Source: Eubacteriaceae bacterium (GTDB lineage Bacteria > Bacillota > Clostridia > Eubacteriales > Alkalibacteraceae). From it: DNA of 64,000 nucleotides. Under the pieces are notes generated by a model. That model worked only from the letters and a program-made list of their open reading frames with translations, was not told the origin of the DNA and did not search any database. Position 1 is the first letter of the stretch; every line of letters starts with the position of its first letter. Below, in pieces: positions 1 to 7,382 of this stretch. Location: positions 1-64,000 of the forward strand of contig DMAW01000117.1 of the NCBI GenBank assembly GCA_003446375.1, in the 5' to 3' direction. The translations under genes were made by a program, and so were the position numbers.

Positions 1-150
1 GCAATAGAATACCAGATAGCAATCATGCTCGGAATTTTAGGCAGCGTCGCATTGACAGTGATATTGTTCGTACAAATGGGATACAAGACATTTTTCAACG
101 AAAGAGACCAGCTTATAGTGACTTCGCCTTTAAAGAAAAACGGGAGTTAG
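1..150 (+). CDS. C-terminal fragment of a FetB/YbbM-like (UPF0014) membrane permease, 5' truncated
   Basis: Only the last 49 codons lie in the window; the frame is open from base 1 to a TAG at 148-150. The fragment opens A-I-E-Y-Q-I-A-I-M, has one hydrophobic helix (about residues 7-27) and then F-F-N-E-R followed by a short polar tail. This matches my memory of the C-terminus of UPF0014 proteins such as FetB, the membrane part of an iron-exporting ABC transporter; from so short a piece it is a family-level guess. The last codons (K-K-N-G-S) and the stop lie inside the left arm of a terminator hairpin, so the tail may be a product of rearrangement at the 3' end. Confidence 0.55.
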   Translation, partial: AIEYQIAIMLGILGSVALTVILFVQMGYKTFFNERDQLIVTSPLKKNGS

Positions 151-163
151 AAACTCCCGTTTT
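136..163 (+). terminator. Rho-independent terminator of the fetB-like gene, bidirectional
   Basis: Near-perfect hairpin with stem ACGGGAGTT/AACTCCCGT, a 3-nt loop (aga) and A-run/T-run flanks on both sides, so it can stop transcription from either strand. It overlaps the fetB-like stop codon. The same 28 bases, loop included, occur in reverse orientation at 5122-5149. Confidence 0.85.
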
Positions 164-245
164 AAATAACGAATCAAATCTCACACCTTATTTTTACCAA
201 ATAATCGTTCTGCACATCTCCACTTTAATAATAGTATTCTTATTT

Positions 246-683
246 TTAGAAATCGTACCTCCAGTCTAAGGTCGTTTCTTCATCCCAATACCCTGAAACT
301 TGATAAGTGGTATTGCCAAAATTATTGTTTTCTGCCGTAAGCCACACATCTGTCTGTGATGCACTAGAATAGGCGTAATAGTAATGTGCGCCGGATCCTT
401 GTTTAACATCTAAGGTTGGTGATACATTGTTATCTTTTGGATATTCTTCAAGCCAAAATCTCGTATATGTGCCACTTCCTTCTCCTGAATACACTAGATT
501 CACCTTCCAAGTATTGTATATATTGGTAGTGCTCCGATATCTCTCTGTACTATGAATATTCAGTTGAAATGGTTGTATCTGGAAACTAAACCCTGCGTTA
601 TCATTTCCTGCAAAAATAGTACTCGAAATAAAAACGACTAAAATCATGATCGATGCAACTAATGCATATGCTTTTTTCTTCAT
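246..683 (-). CDS. Small secreted protein, DUF2712-like
   Basis: 145 aa. A signal peptide is clear: M-K-K-K, then a hydrophobic stretch (residues 8-22) and a small-residue cleavage region near S-T-I-F-A-G. The mature part (about 120 aa) has no cysteine, is rich in S, T, Y, N and aromatics, and ends with G-Y-W-D-E-E-T. That tail and the length resemble DUF2712 proteins of Firmicutes, whose function is unknown; family call is from memory and tentative. AAAGGAGG lies 12 nt before the ATG. It is the last gene of the ABC operon starting at 4910, so it may be exported through, protected by or sensed with that transporter (inference). Confidence 0.7.
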   Translation of the reverse strand: MKKKAYALVASIMILVVFISSTIFAGNDNAGFSFQIQPFQLNIHSTERYRSTTNIYNTWKVNLVYSGEGSGTYTRFWLEEYPKDNNVSPTLDVKQGSGAHYYYAYSSASQTDVWLTAENNNFGNTTYQVSGYWDEETTLDWRYDF

Positions 684-745
684 TCTAAGTCCCTGCCTCC
701 TTTTAACTTTAGAGAAAAGATGTGCTTATAATGTAGACCAACCCA

Positions 746-1474
746 TTATTTTTTTTTAAACAACAACTCCAAATCATCCGCTTCATAGCCCATTGCATAG
801 GTGCTATTGCCTTCTATTTCATAATCAAGTCCCTCGCGAATTTTATATAAATATAATACTTCATTTTCAACTAATTTTATATTACTGGAATATCCTACCT
901 TTCCAAAATAATAATTTGAAATTTTCTCTTTAAAAGAATGATCTGTGAAAATATATATAACAACATCTGGATTATTGTTATAAGAATCTTCTGCAGCACT
1001 TGTCAATTGCACTTCATACTCTCCTGCTGGCAAATCATCACCAACGACATAGTAACCGGTATGACTTAATGTAAATTGCTCTTGTTCATCTAATTCAAAA
1101 TCGTCAAATGATGAAGGCGCAAACTTAAGTTTCGCTTTGCTTTCACTGTTCTTATCTTCTACAATAAGCGTAAACTCATCTCCTCTATTCAAAGGCATAT
1201 TTAATAGCTTATCATCCTTTGATAACGAAATCCCTCTAAAAATAACTCTATAATCATTGGCATAAGGTAAATATATAACATCATAATAACCTGGTTCAAT
1301 ATCTTCACCTACTTCATAAGTTTTTCCAGATGTTAGAATTGCTTCTCTAGCTGTGTTTGTTCCGACAGTGCGGTCATCTTCTGATAATCCTTCATGATAA
1401 AAAAATGTTAATATTAAAACACTTCCTAAAGTTACTGATAAAACCAAGAGAATCAATAAATTTTTTTTATTCAT
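746..1474 (-). CDS. Membrane-anchored extracellular repeat protein (paralogue of 1477-2103)
   Basis: 242 aa. One N-terminal transmembrane helix (about residues 5-24) without lipobox, then an acidic, probably extracellular domain. Two copies of the motif Y-x-V-G-x-D-x-x-P-G/A-x-Y are visible (T-Y-E-V-G-E-D-I-E-P-G-Y-Y near residue 52; Y-Y-V-V-G-D-D-L-P-A-G-E-Y near 141). This motif recurs in secreted proteins of Firmicutes with no assigned function. The neighbour ending at 1477 has the same plan, so the pair arose by tandem duplication. Two bases separate the genes. Role unknown; an accessory or substrate-binding part of the ABC exporter is plausible. Confidence 0.75.
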   Translation of the reverse strand: MNKKNLLILLVLSVTLGSVLILTFFYHEGLSEDDRTVGTNTAREAILTSGKTYEVGEDIEPGYYDVIYLPYANDYRVIFRGISLSKDDKLLNMPLNRGDEFTLIVEDKNSESKAKLKFAPSSFDDFELDEQEQFTLSHTGYYVVGDDLPAGEYEVQLTSAAEDSYNNNPDVVIYIFTDHSFKEKISNYYFGKVGYSSNIKLVENEVLYLYKIREGLDYEIEGNSTYAMGYEADDLELLFKKK

Positions 1475-1476
1475 GG

Positions 1477-2103
1477 CTATTCACCTTTAAACTCCAAAGA
1501 AAATACTGCTTCTTTCGACATAGCATATATCAAATATCCTTCCTTTAGTGAAATAATTTCATTCTGATTTTCGTCATAATTATAATTATCTATCAACAAA
1601 ATTGTATTTGATTTTCCTACGTTTCCGTAAACAAAAAATGAAAACTCATTGTCCGCTTGCGCTTCCACATTCAATATGTATTCCCCAATTGGAATTTCTT
1701 GACCTACCACATAATTTCCATCATATTTCAATTCATATAAATTTTCATTTTTAGGAAAGATTTTATTAAACGCAGCAGCTTCCAACCTAACTGCTCCTTC
1801 AACAATATCTAATTTATTTTGTTCAAAATAAGTATAAGCCAATAATTTCTCATTTTTTACCAAATCAAACCCATTAGAAGATGCACTGCTAGATAAACAA
1901 GTTACATCATAATATCCTGGATTAAAGTCCTCCCCAACAACGTAACTTCCTTCTTTAAGTACAATCGATTCAGTTGCTGGATTATCTGCCGAATTTCTAT
2001 TTTCATAACTAGGAATAAAGTTAGCGAAAAAAATTTGATATACAATCACGCTTGCAATTGAAACTATAAGAAATAGCCAAACTACTTTTCTATGCCTGTT
2101 CAT
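1477..2103 (-). CDS. Membrane-anchored extracellular repeat protein (paralogue of 746-1474)
   Basis: 208 aa from the ATG at 2103, chosen because GAGGGG lies 10 nt upstream; an ATG at 2121 would lack a good site. One N-terminal helix (about residues 8-27), then two copies of the Y-V-V-G-x-x-x-x-P-G/I-x-Y motif (near residues 53 and 129). The gene overlaps the ABC ATPase by 14 nt, so the two are translationally coupled. Divergent in sequence from its paralogue but with identical architecture. No enzymatic motif seen; function unknown. Confidence 0.75.
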   Translation of the reverse strand: MNRHRKVVWLFLIVSIASVIVYQIFFANFIPSYENRNSADNPATESIVLKEGSYVVGEDFNPGYYDVTCLSSSASSNGFDLVKNEKLLAYTYFEQNKLDIVEGAVRLEAAAFNKIFPKNENLYELKYDGNYVVGQEIPIGEYILNVEAQADNEFSFFVYGNVGKSNTILLIDNYNYDENQNEIISLKEGYLIYAMSKEAVFSLEFKGE

Positions 2104-2731
2104 AAAACAGTTTCCCCTCATCCATCTTCAAAGTAATATCCGCTAAAACAGATAAGTCTTCTTTATTATGGCTAGCTATTATAATAGTAGCCCCGAGCTT
2201 CTTTTGATTCAATAGAAGCGTTCTTATTTCCTCGACTCCTTTTTCATCTATAGCATTAGTCGGTTCATCTAATAATAACAGATCTGGTTTTTCAAAAATA
2301 GCTTGAGCTATGCTTAATCGTTGCTTCATACCCAAAGAAAACTTCTTGACCTTCAATCTGCTATCTGGATCTAATCCTACTTGCTTAATACTCTGTTTAA
2401 TATCATCATCTGTTGCTATATTATTGATTTTGGAAAGTATTTTTAGATTAGTAAAAGAATCATATTGAGGCAAAAGATGCGTATTTTCAATTATTATTCC
2501 TAACTTAGGCGGAAAAGACATGTCTTTATGTAGTATTTTCCCATCAATCTTAACTACACCGCTTGTTGGGTATATTAAACCTGCAATAGCTCTAAGGAGC
2601 ATAGTTTTCCCGGATCCATTTCTTCCAAAAAGTCCATATATCTTACCTGAATCAAATGTATAATTTATATTTTTCAAAACTTCCTTTTTATTGATTTTTT
2701 TCGAGTAGTTTTCTAAAATCACTTTTGACAT
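2090..2731 (-). CDS. ABC transporter ATP-binding protein
   Basis: 213 aa, the normal size of a stand-alone ABC ATPase. Walker A G-R-N-G-S-G-K-T at residues 36-43, signature S-L-G-M-K-Q near 133, Walker B L-L-L-L-D-E-P-T followed by the switch histidine in A-S-H-N. AGAGGTGA precedes the ATG by 7 nt. It is the only ATPase in the operon and presumably energises the membrane proteins encoded immediately upstream (2743-4910). The short form with signature L-G-M-K-Q is typical of exporters linked to bacteriocin or peptide resistance, but the substrate cannot be read from the sequence. Confidence 0.93.
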   Translation of the reverse strand: MSKVILENYSKKINKKEVLKNINYTFDSGKIYGLFGRNGSGKTMLLRAIAGLIYPTSGVVKIDGKILHKDMSFPPKLGIIIENTHLLPQYDSFTNLKILSKINNIATDDDIKQSIKQVGLDPDSRLKVKKFSLGMKQRLSIAQAIFEKPDLLLLDEPTNAIDEKGVEEIRTLLLNQKKLGATIIIASHNKEDLSVLADITLKMDEGKLFYEQA

Positions 2732-2742
2732 TCGATCACCTC

Positions 2743-3459
2743 TTAAAATATATCTTTTATTTTGATTTTTTCTATAGAAACAAATATAATTCCCGATATA
2801 ATTATGCTTATTAAAACTATCACGCTGGGTAAATAAATTGAAAATGAATTTTGATTAAATATAGTTGTTCTGGCAGCCATTGCAAAATTAGGGATGAGCA
2901 AATATAAAAAGATATAACCTTTTTCTATTTCAAAAAGCATACTACCAATCAGTATAGAACTTACAGCATACACATTAGTAATTAACATGGCAACTTGAGC
3001 TTTGACATACATTTCTAACAACAACTGAATTAAAATCAGCAAATATATTGTAAGAATATATATAATATATGATTTGATAAATTCAATCATACTAAATTCC
3101 AATATACTTTTTTTTGTAATTACGCTTATAAAGATATATATGACGAATTGAAAAGATACAATAGCATTCAGTTCAATAAATACTTTTGAAAATAGTCTTA
3201 AGACAAGTTTTGGCAAACTATAATTTCTTACAATTAGCAGCACTCCATAACCACTGAGGTAATCCTCTATAACACCAACAAAATAAAAACTGATGCAAGC
3301 AAACCAAAAATAATATACAGGAATTTTAATGTAATCTAAATACAAGGGCAACCCCTTGTATAATGCTAAGTAATCATGGGATTCCCATATATTTAATAAC
3401 TGCCAGGAAAAAACAGCAGACATAATAAATATCAAGAAAAACTTTGTATCAATTTTCAT
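2743..3459 (-). CDS. ABC-type membrane protein (permease subunit 3)
   Basis: 238 aa from the ATG at 3459, picked because AAAAGGA lies 11 nt upstream and the upstream ATG (3480) has no site. About six hydrophobic segments, no long soluble domain, no sequence signature that I can name. It overlaps the preceding gene by 11 nt and precedes the ATPase by 11 nt. Length and position suit a permease subunit of the DUF2705/ABC-2 type; assignment rests on context. Confidence 0.7.
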   Translation of the reverse strand: MKIDTKFFLIFIMSAVFSWQLLNIWESHDYLALYKGLPLYLDYIKIPVYYFWFACISFYFVGVIEDYLSGYGVLLIVRNYSLPKLVLRLFSKVFIELNAIVSFQFVIYIFISVITKKSILEFSMIEFIKSYIIYILTIYLLILIQLLLEMYVKAQVAMLITNVYAVSSILIGSMLFEIEKGYIFLYLLIPNFAMAARTTIFNQNSFSIYLPSVIVLISIIISGIIFVSIEKIKIKDIF

Positions 3460-4165
3460 TAGGCAGCATGTCCTTTTCATTAAATATTATTCTAACAATA
3501 ATGCACAGTCCTATTGCTATAATTAGTTGTTTTAAATATATTATTGCGATCATCAGATTACTAAGTACATTACTTAAAACCCCTTCAAACATTATCAAAT
3601 CTTTAACTGGAGTCCAAACATTGTGGAAACTTCTTCCTACAAAATAAAATATTGAAACAATAAAAAATGAACTCACTAAACCTATCAAATTTGATTTTGT
3701 CAAGTCTGACATAGCTTTCATCACTAGTCCTACTATGCTGTAAAAAAAGAATAAACTAACCCAAGAAAACATACAAGCAATATAAAAACGTTCTTGAATC
3801 AAGTATTCGTATCCCAAAAAAAGAGTCGTCATTACCACATTAACTATTGTAATAACTAAAGCAAATAATAGACTTATGATAAAAATATATCCAATATATT
3901 TATGTATAAATTTTTTGCGATTAGTCCTAGTTAAAACTATTACGCTTTCTGTACTTATAGAAAAATTTAAAAAAGCAAGGTATATTAAACAGTAATAGGT
4001 GCCATAAGCCAACAGACTGCTGTATCCCATTTGTGAGCTGCCATTCATGTACAATAAAATTTTAGGATCATCCATCCTTATATATGTGCTATTTCCAACC
4101 CACCAAAAAAACATATACAAACTAATTAAAACAGTAAACCCTATAACAACTCTCCTATAATTCAT
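3449..4165 (-). CDS. ABC-type membrane protein (permease subunit 2)
   Basis: 238 aa, roughly six transmembrane segments. The N-terminus has one helix followed by an extracellular loop with N-S-T-Y and M-D-D-P, then a cytoplasmic turn T-R-T-N-R-K-K-F that recalls the coupling-helix region of ABC-2 permeases. Overlaps the upstream gene by 11 nt. Not recognised at family level; resembles membrane proteins that accompany DUF2712-like proteins in Firmicutes operons (inference from memory). Confidence 0.7.
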   Translation of the reverse strand: MNYRRVVIGFTVLISLYMFFWWVGNSTYIRMDDPKILLYMNGSSQMGYSSLLAYGTYYCLIYLAFLNFSISTESVIVLTRTNRKKFIHKYIGYIFIISLLFALVITIVNVVMTTLFLGYEYLIQERFYIACMFSWVSLFFFYSIVGLVMKAMSDLTKSNLIGLVSSFFIVSIFYFVGRSFHNVWTPVKDLIMFEGVLSNVLSNLMIAIIYLKQLIIAIGLCIIVRIIFNEKDMLPNEN

Positions 4166-4910
4166 CTGTTTTCACCTTAAATACATAACTGAAAATTATC
4201 ACGGCTAAAGCAGTTGTTAGCAACTTAATCCAAATCCATATAAATTGATTGAATGAAGTTTCAGTAAAAGGTTGCATTATAAGCGCTGCATTATTTCTCC
4301 CACTGATTTGCATAAACCATATAAAAAACACAAGCGGATATGTAAATTTATAATCAGGAAATATCAATGCCGACGCAGAACCTAAAGCTGCAGTAAAACC
4401 TGCTAAAATTGAAAAATTAATAATATACAAGATATATGTGATATTTGGATAGAGCCTGCTGTAATATCCTAGCCAATTTCCAATAAACGATTCAGGTCTC
4501 ACCCCAAAGGCAAATGTTCCTTCATAAAAGAATATAATAGATAATATGTAGTTTAATAATAAAATTATCAGCATAGTAATAAATACAAATATAAAAGAAG
4601 TAGTTAACTTTTCTTTAACGTATTTCTTCTTTCCAATCTTAGTTATAAGTATATGGTTATATCCTGTTTTATAATCTTGTATGTAATCATCCGCACATAT
4701 CATTAATAAATAAATTGGTAAAAACCATGTTAATAAAATTTGTGATATATGCCCTTTAGAGGAACCCGCTAAAAAAGCACCATAAGCAGGAAAGAAATCC
4801 ATTCCGCTAAAGATATTTTGCAGTAAATCAATAAAAGGTATGATTGATATAATAATTATAAAAACTATGCTTCTTGGATTCTTTAAAATTCTAGTCACAT
4901 GACTTTTCAT
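4155..4910 (-). CDS. ABC-type membrane protein (permease subunit 1), first gene of operon
   Basis: 251 aa from the ATG at 4910, preceded by AGGAG at 8-nt spacing; the longer frame from 4928 lacks a site. Begins with R-I-L-K-N-P-R, one helix, a loop, then about five more helices; a cytoplasmic T-K-I-G-K-K-K-Y motif resembles the coupling region of ABC-2 permeases. A promoter lies just upstream (4943-4970). Three non-identical permease-like genes with a single ATPase is unusual. Confidence 0.7.
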   Translation of the reverse strand: MKSHVTRILKNPRSIVFIIIISIIPFIDLLQNIFSGMDFFPAYGAFLAGSSKGHISQILLTWFLPIYLLMICADDYIQDYKTGYNHILITKIGKKKYVKEKLTTSFIFVFITMLIILLLNYILSIIFFYEGTFAFGVRPESFIGNWLGYYSRLYPNITYILYIINFSILAGFTAALGSASALIFPDYKFTYPLVFFIWFMQISGRNNAALIMQPFTETSFNQFIWIWIKLLTTALAVIIFSYVFKVKTDEL

Positions 4911-4942
4911 TCTTGATTCTCCTAACAAGGTAATGCTTTAAT

Positions 4943-4970
4943 ATTATAAATTCTAAACAATTATATTCAA
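4943..4970 (-). promoter_or_regulatory. Promoter of the ABC operon
   Basis: On the minus strand TTGAAT, 16-nt spacer, TATAAT, ending 33 nt before the first ATG (4910). The operon is therefore probably transcribed independently of glmS, whose terminator lies 150 nt upstream. Confidence 0.65.
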
Positions 4971-5033
4971 TCTTCCATTTTTATCCTTAAAATCCTTAGT
5001 AACCATTATAATGTATTTAGATTCCAAATTCAA

Positions 5034-5065
5034 CCCTTATTTTTTATTGCAATAAAAAATAAGGG
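5034..5065. repeat. 32-bp perfect palindrome upstream of the ABC operon
   Basis: Two 16-nt halves, starting CCCTTATTTTTTATTG, are exact reverse complements with no loop. It lies about 64 nt upstream of the -35 box of the ABC operon and 56 nt past the glmS terminator. It could be an operator for a dimeric repressor, a remnant of a mobile element or a weak terminator. Two ATCCTTA-containing direct repeats (about 4983-4999 and 5089-5106) flank it. Confidence 0.6.
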
Positions 5066-5121
5066 TATTTAGTAAATAGCTTATCTCATCCTTATAATCC
5101 TTATAGTTTTTTTAAAATGCA

Positions 5122-5149
5122 AAAACGGGAGTTTCTAACTCCCGTTTTT
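5122..5149 (-). terminator. Rho-independent terminator of glmS, bidirectional
   Basis: Hairpin ACGGGAGTT/AACTCCCGT with 3-nt loop and T-runs on both strands, 22 nt past the glmS stop. Its reverse complement is identical over 28 nt to the hairpin at 136-163. Confidence 0.88.
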
Positions 5150-5170
5150 TATCAATTTCCATGTTCTATG

Positions 5171-7000
5171 CTATTCTACCGTAACACTTTTTGCAAGATT
5201 TCTTGGTTTGTCAACATCGCATCCTCTGGCAACTGAAAGGTAATATGCCAGCAGCTGTAAATAAACAACCGTTCCTATGGATGCCAAATCGTCTTCAGTA
5301 TCTCTAATATAGAATACCTGATCTGCTTCCTTTTCGATGGCCTTGTTCTTTTCTTGGGCAAAAGCTAATATATATGCTCCTCTAGCCTTTACTTCCTTTA
5401 TATTGCTCATCATCTTTTCAAACACTTCTTCTTGTGTGCACAAGGCTATTATTATTGTTCCTTCCTCAACCAAAGCTATGGTTCCGTGCTTTAGCTCTCC
5501 TGCAGGATAAGCTTCTGAGTGAATGTAGGAAATTTCCTTCATCTTAAGAGAGCCTTCCATCGCAACGTAATTGTCAAGTCCCCTTCCAAGGAAGAACATA
5601 TCCTCTACCTTGAAATTGTTGTATGCAAATTCTTTGATTTTTTCTTCTTGCTTCAAGACAAATTCAATGTCTTCAGGTGATCTTAAAAGAGCTGTCCTTA
5701 TGCTGTTGTAGAAATCTTTTGTTATGGTTTCTTTTAAAAGACCTAGATGTAGGCCTATCATATACATGCACGTCAGCTGGGTAGTGTATGCTTTTGTAGA
5801 AGCAACTGCTATTTCAGGACCTGCCCATGTATACATAACATCGTCTGCTTCTCTGGATATGGTGCTGCCGATAACATTTGTTATAGCCATTACTCGGCCG
5901 TTGCTTTCCTTTACAAGCCTCATAGCCGCCAAAGTATCAGCCGTCTCTCCCGACTGGCTCACTACTATTAAAAGCGTGTTTTCATCAACGATTGGGTTTC
6001 GATATCTAAATTCAGAAGCTATATCCGCCTCCACCGGAATCCTTGCGTATTTTTCTATGACGTACTTGCCGATAAGTCCCGCATGATAGGCAGTTCCACA
6101 GGCAACTATATATACCTTGTTTATGTTTTTAAGCTCTTCTTTTCCAAGCTTTATCTTATCTAGGACAATATCCTCGTTTTCAGCCGAAATTCTTGATGTC
6201 ATAGTATCTCTAAGGGCTTTTGGCTGTTCGTGTATCTCTTTATGCATGAAATAATCGTATCCGCCTTTTTCTGCATCTGCCGCATCCCAATCAACCTTAA
6301 AAACTTGCTTTCCTGCTTCTTCGCCGTATTTATCCAACACTTTTACATCATCGGCAGTCAAAATCGCAATTTCATTGTCATCCAAAAGATATACTCTTCT
6401 GGTATGGCTCAAGATGGCAGGAATATCTGATGCTATGAAGTTTTCTCTTTCTCCAAGCCCTACTACCAAAGGGCTGTCTTTTCTCACAGCTATTATCTTT
6501 TCCGGATCTTTAGTGCTCATTACTCCTAATGCATACGATCCTTTCAAAAGCTTTGCAGCATCCTGAACAGCCGTCAAAAGATCTGTATCGTAAAGGTCAT
6601 CTATCAAATGCGCTATTACTTCAGTATCTGTTTCTGATAAAAACCTATACCCTTTGGCAATCAGATCTTCCTTAAGATCCATATAGTTTTCGATAATACC
6701 GTTATGTACGATCGTAACGGAGCAATCGCTGTTGCAGTGTGGATGTGAGTTTATATCAGACGGGGCTCCATGAGTTGCCCACCTTGTATGCCCAATACCC
6801 GTATTCCCTTGGGCAGGATTTTTAGTGACCTCTTCATCAAGTATGGCAAGCCTTCCCTTTCGCTTCCTTATGGCTATCTCTCCATCTTTATACACTGCGA
6901 TTCCCGCCGAATCGTATCCTCTATATTCCAATTTTTTAAGCCCTTCAACCAAAATAGGTGCAGCTTCCTTATCTCCTATGTAACCTACTATTCCGCACAT
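5171..7000 (-). CDS. glmS: Glutamine--fructose-6-phosphate aminotransferase (isomerizing)
   Basis: 609 aa, full length. Makes glucosamine-6-phosphate from fructose-6-phosphate and glutamine, first step toward UDP-GlcNAc and peptidoglycan. The start is the ATG at 7000 because it places the catalytic N-terminal Cys directly after Met (M-C-G-I-V-G-Y-I-G) and GGAGG stands 8 nt upstream; a longer open frame to 7132 runs through the ribozyme and is not coding. N-terminal amidotransferase domain (H-T-R-W-A-T-H-G near 72), then two SIS sugar-isomerase domains (S-Q-S-G-E-T; A-S-T-K-A-Y) and the family's C-terminal L-A-K-S-V-T-V-E. Product levels are controlled by the upstream self-cleaving ribozyme. 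Confidence 0.98.
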   Translation of the reverse strand: MCGIVGYIGDKEAAPILVEGLKKLEYRGYDSAGIAVYKDGEIAIRKRKGRLAILDEEVTKNPAQGNTGIGHTRWATHGAPSDINSHPHCNSDCSVTIVHNGIIENYMDLKEDLIAKGYRFLSETDTEVIAHLIDDLYDTDLLTAVQDAAKLLKGSYALGVMSTKDPEKIIAVRKDSPLVVGLGERENFIASDIPAILSHTRRVYLLDDNEIAILTADDVKVLDKYGEEAGKQVFKVDWDAADAEKGGYDYFMHKEIHEQPKALRDTMTSRISAENEDIVLDKIKLGKEELKNINKVYIVACGTAYHAGLIGKYVIEKYARIPVEADIASEFRYRNPIVDENTLLIVVSQSGETADTLAAMRLVKESNGRVMAITNVIGSTISREADDVMYTWAGPEIAVASTKAYTTQLTCMYMIGLHLGLLKETITKDFYNSIRTALLRSPEDIEFVLKQEEKIKEFAYNNFKVEDMFFLGRGLDNYVAMEGSLKMKEISYIHSEAYPAGELKHGTIALVEEGTIIIALCTQEEVFEKMMSNIKEVKARGAYILAFAQEKNKAIEKEADQVFYIRDTEDDLASIGTVVYLQLLAYYLSVARGCDVDKPRNLAKSVTVE

Positions 7001-7102
7001 TGTTATAATCCTCCAATTTTCATTTTTTTTGTGATTTTTGCACATCAGAAACAAACCCATGGCAGGGTTCTTTAGTGCTTTGAAAGAAATCATGTATTTA
7101 AA

Positions 7103-7243
7103 GACTTCGAATGGATTTGTGCCATCGGTCACCCGGTGGTTTTGTCCTGAAGATGATGTTAAGAAGATTTAACACTTTTGGGGCATCCGCCGAAAATTCG
7201 ATACTCCCCAAACCTCGTCAACTCCTAAAAGAGTTCTGGCGCT
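7103..7243 (-). ncRNA. glmS ribozyme (GlcN6P-activated self-cleaving riboswitch)
   Basis: Minus-strand RNA contains in order AGCGCCAGAACU, AGUUGACGAGG, UAUCGAAUUUUCGGCGGAUG and a 3' domain with GGGUGAC, the conserved glmS ribozyme elements. Cleavage is expected after the A pairing with 7243, just before GCGCC. The 3' limit is set where CUUCAGGA/UCC...GAAG can close P4, and is approximate. About 100 nt of leader separate it from the glmS start. By known mechanism, GlcN6P triggers cleavage and mRNA decay, giving negative feedback on glmS. Confidence 0.96.
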
Positions 7244-7284
7244 TTTTTGGATATTCAGTTTTAATTTCACACCCTTTCATAACA

Positions 7285-7313
7285 ATTATAAGTTTAAATC
7301 TAAAATTTAACAA
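7285..7313 (-). promoter_or_regulatory. glmS promoter
   Basis: Minus strand TTGTTA, 17-nt spacer, TATAAT. Transcription would start about 35 nt before the ribozyme cleavage site, leaving a short 5' leader to be released. Confidence 0.7.
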
Positions 7314-7331
7314 GTATTATTTCCAATTTAC

Positions 7332-7368
7332 AAAAACATACCCCGGACACATATGTATCCGGGGTATG
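7332..7368 (-). terminator. Rho-independent terminator of glmM
   Basis: Stem CATACCCCGGA/TCCGGGGTATG with loop, followed on the minus strand by five T. Separates the ispD-glmM unit from the glmS promoter. Confidence 0.9.
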
Positions 7369-7382
7369 AACATAAACGTTTC

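Noticed and set aside
7001..7132. 44-codon N-terminal extension of glmS
   Set aside because: It runs through the ribozyme 3' domain and would bury the catalytic Cys that must follow the initiator Met; a good ribosome site marks 7000.
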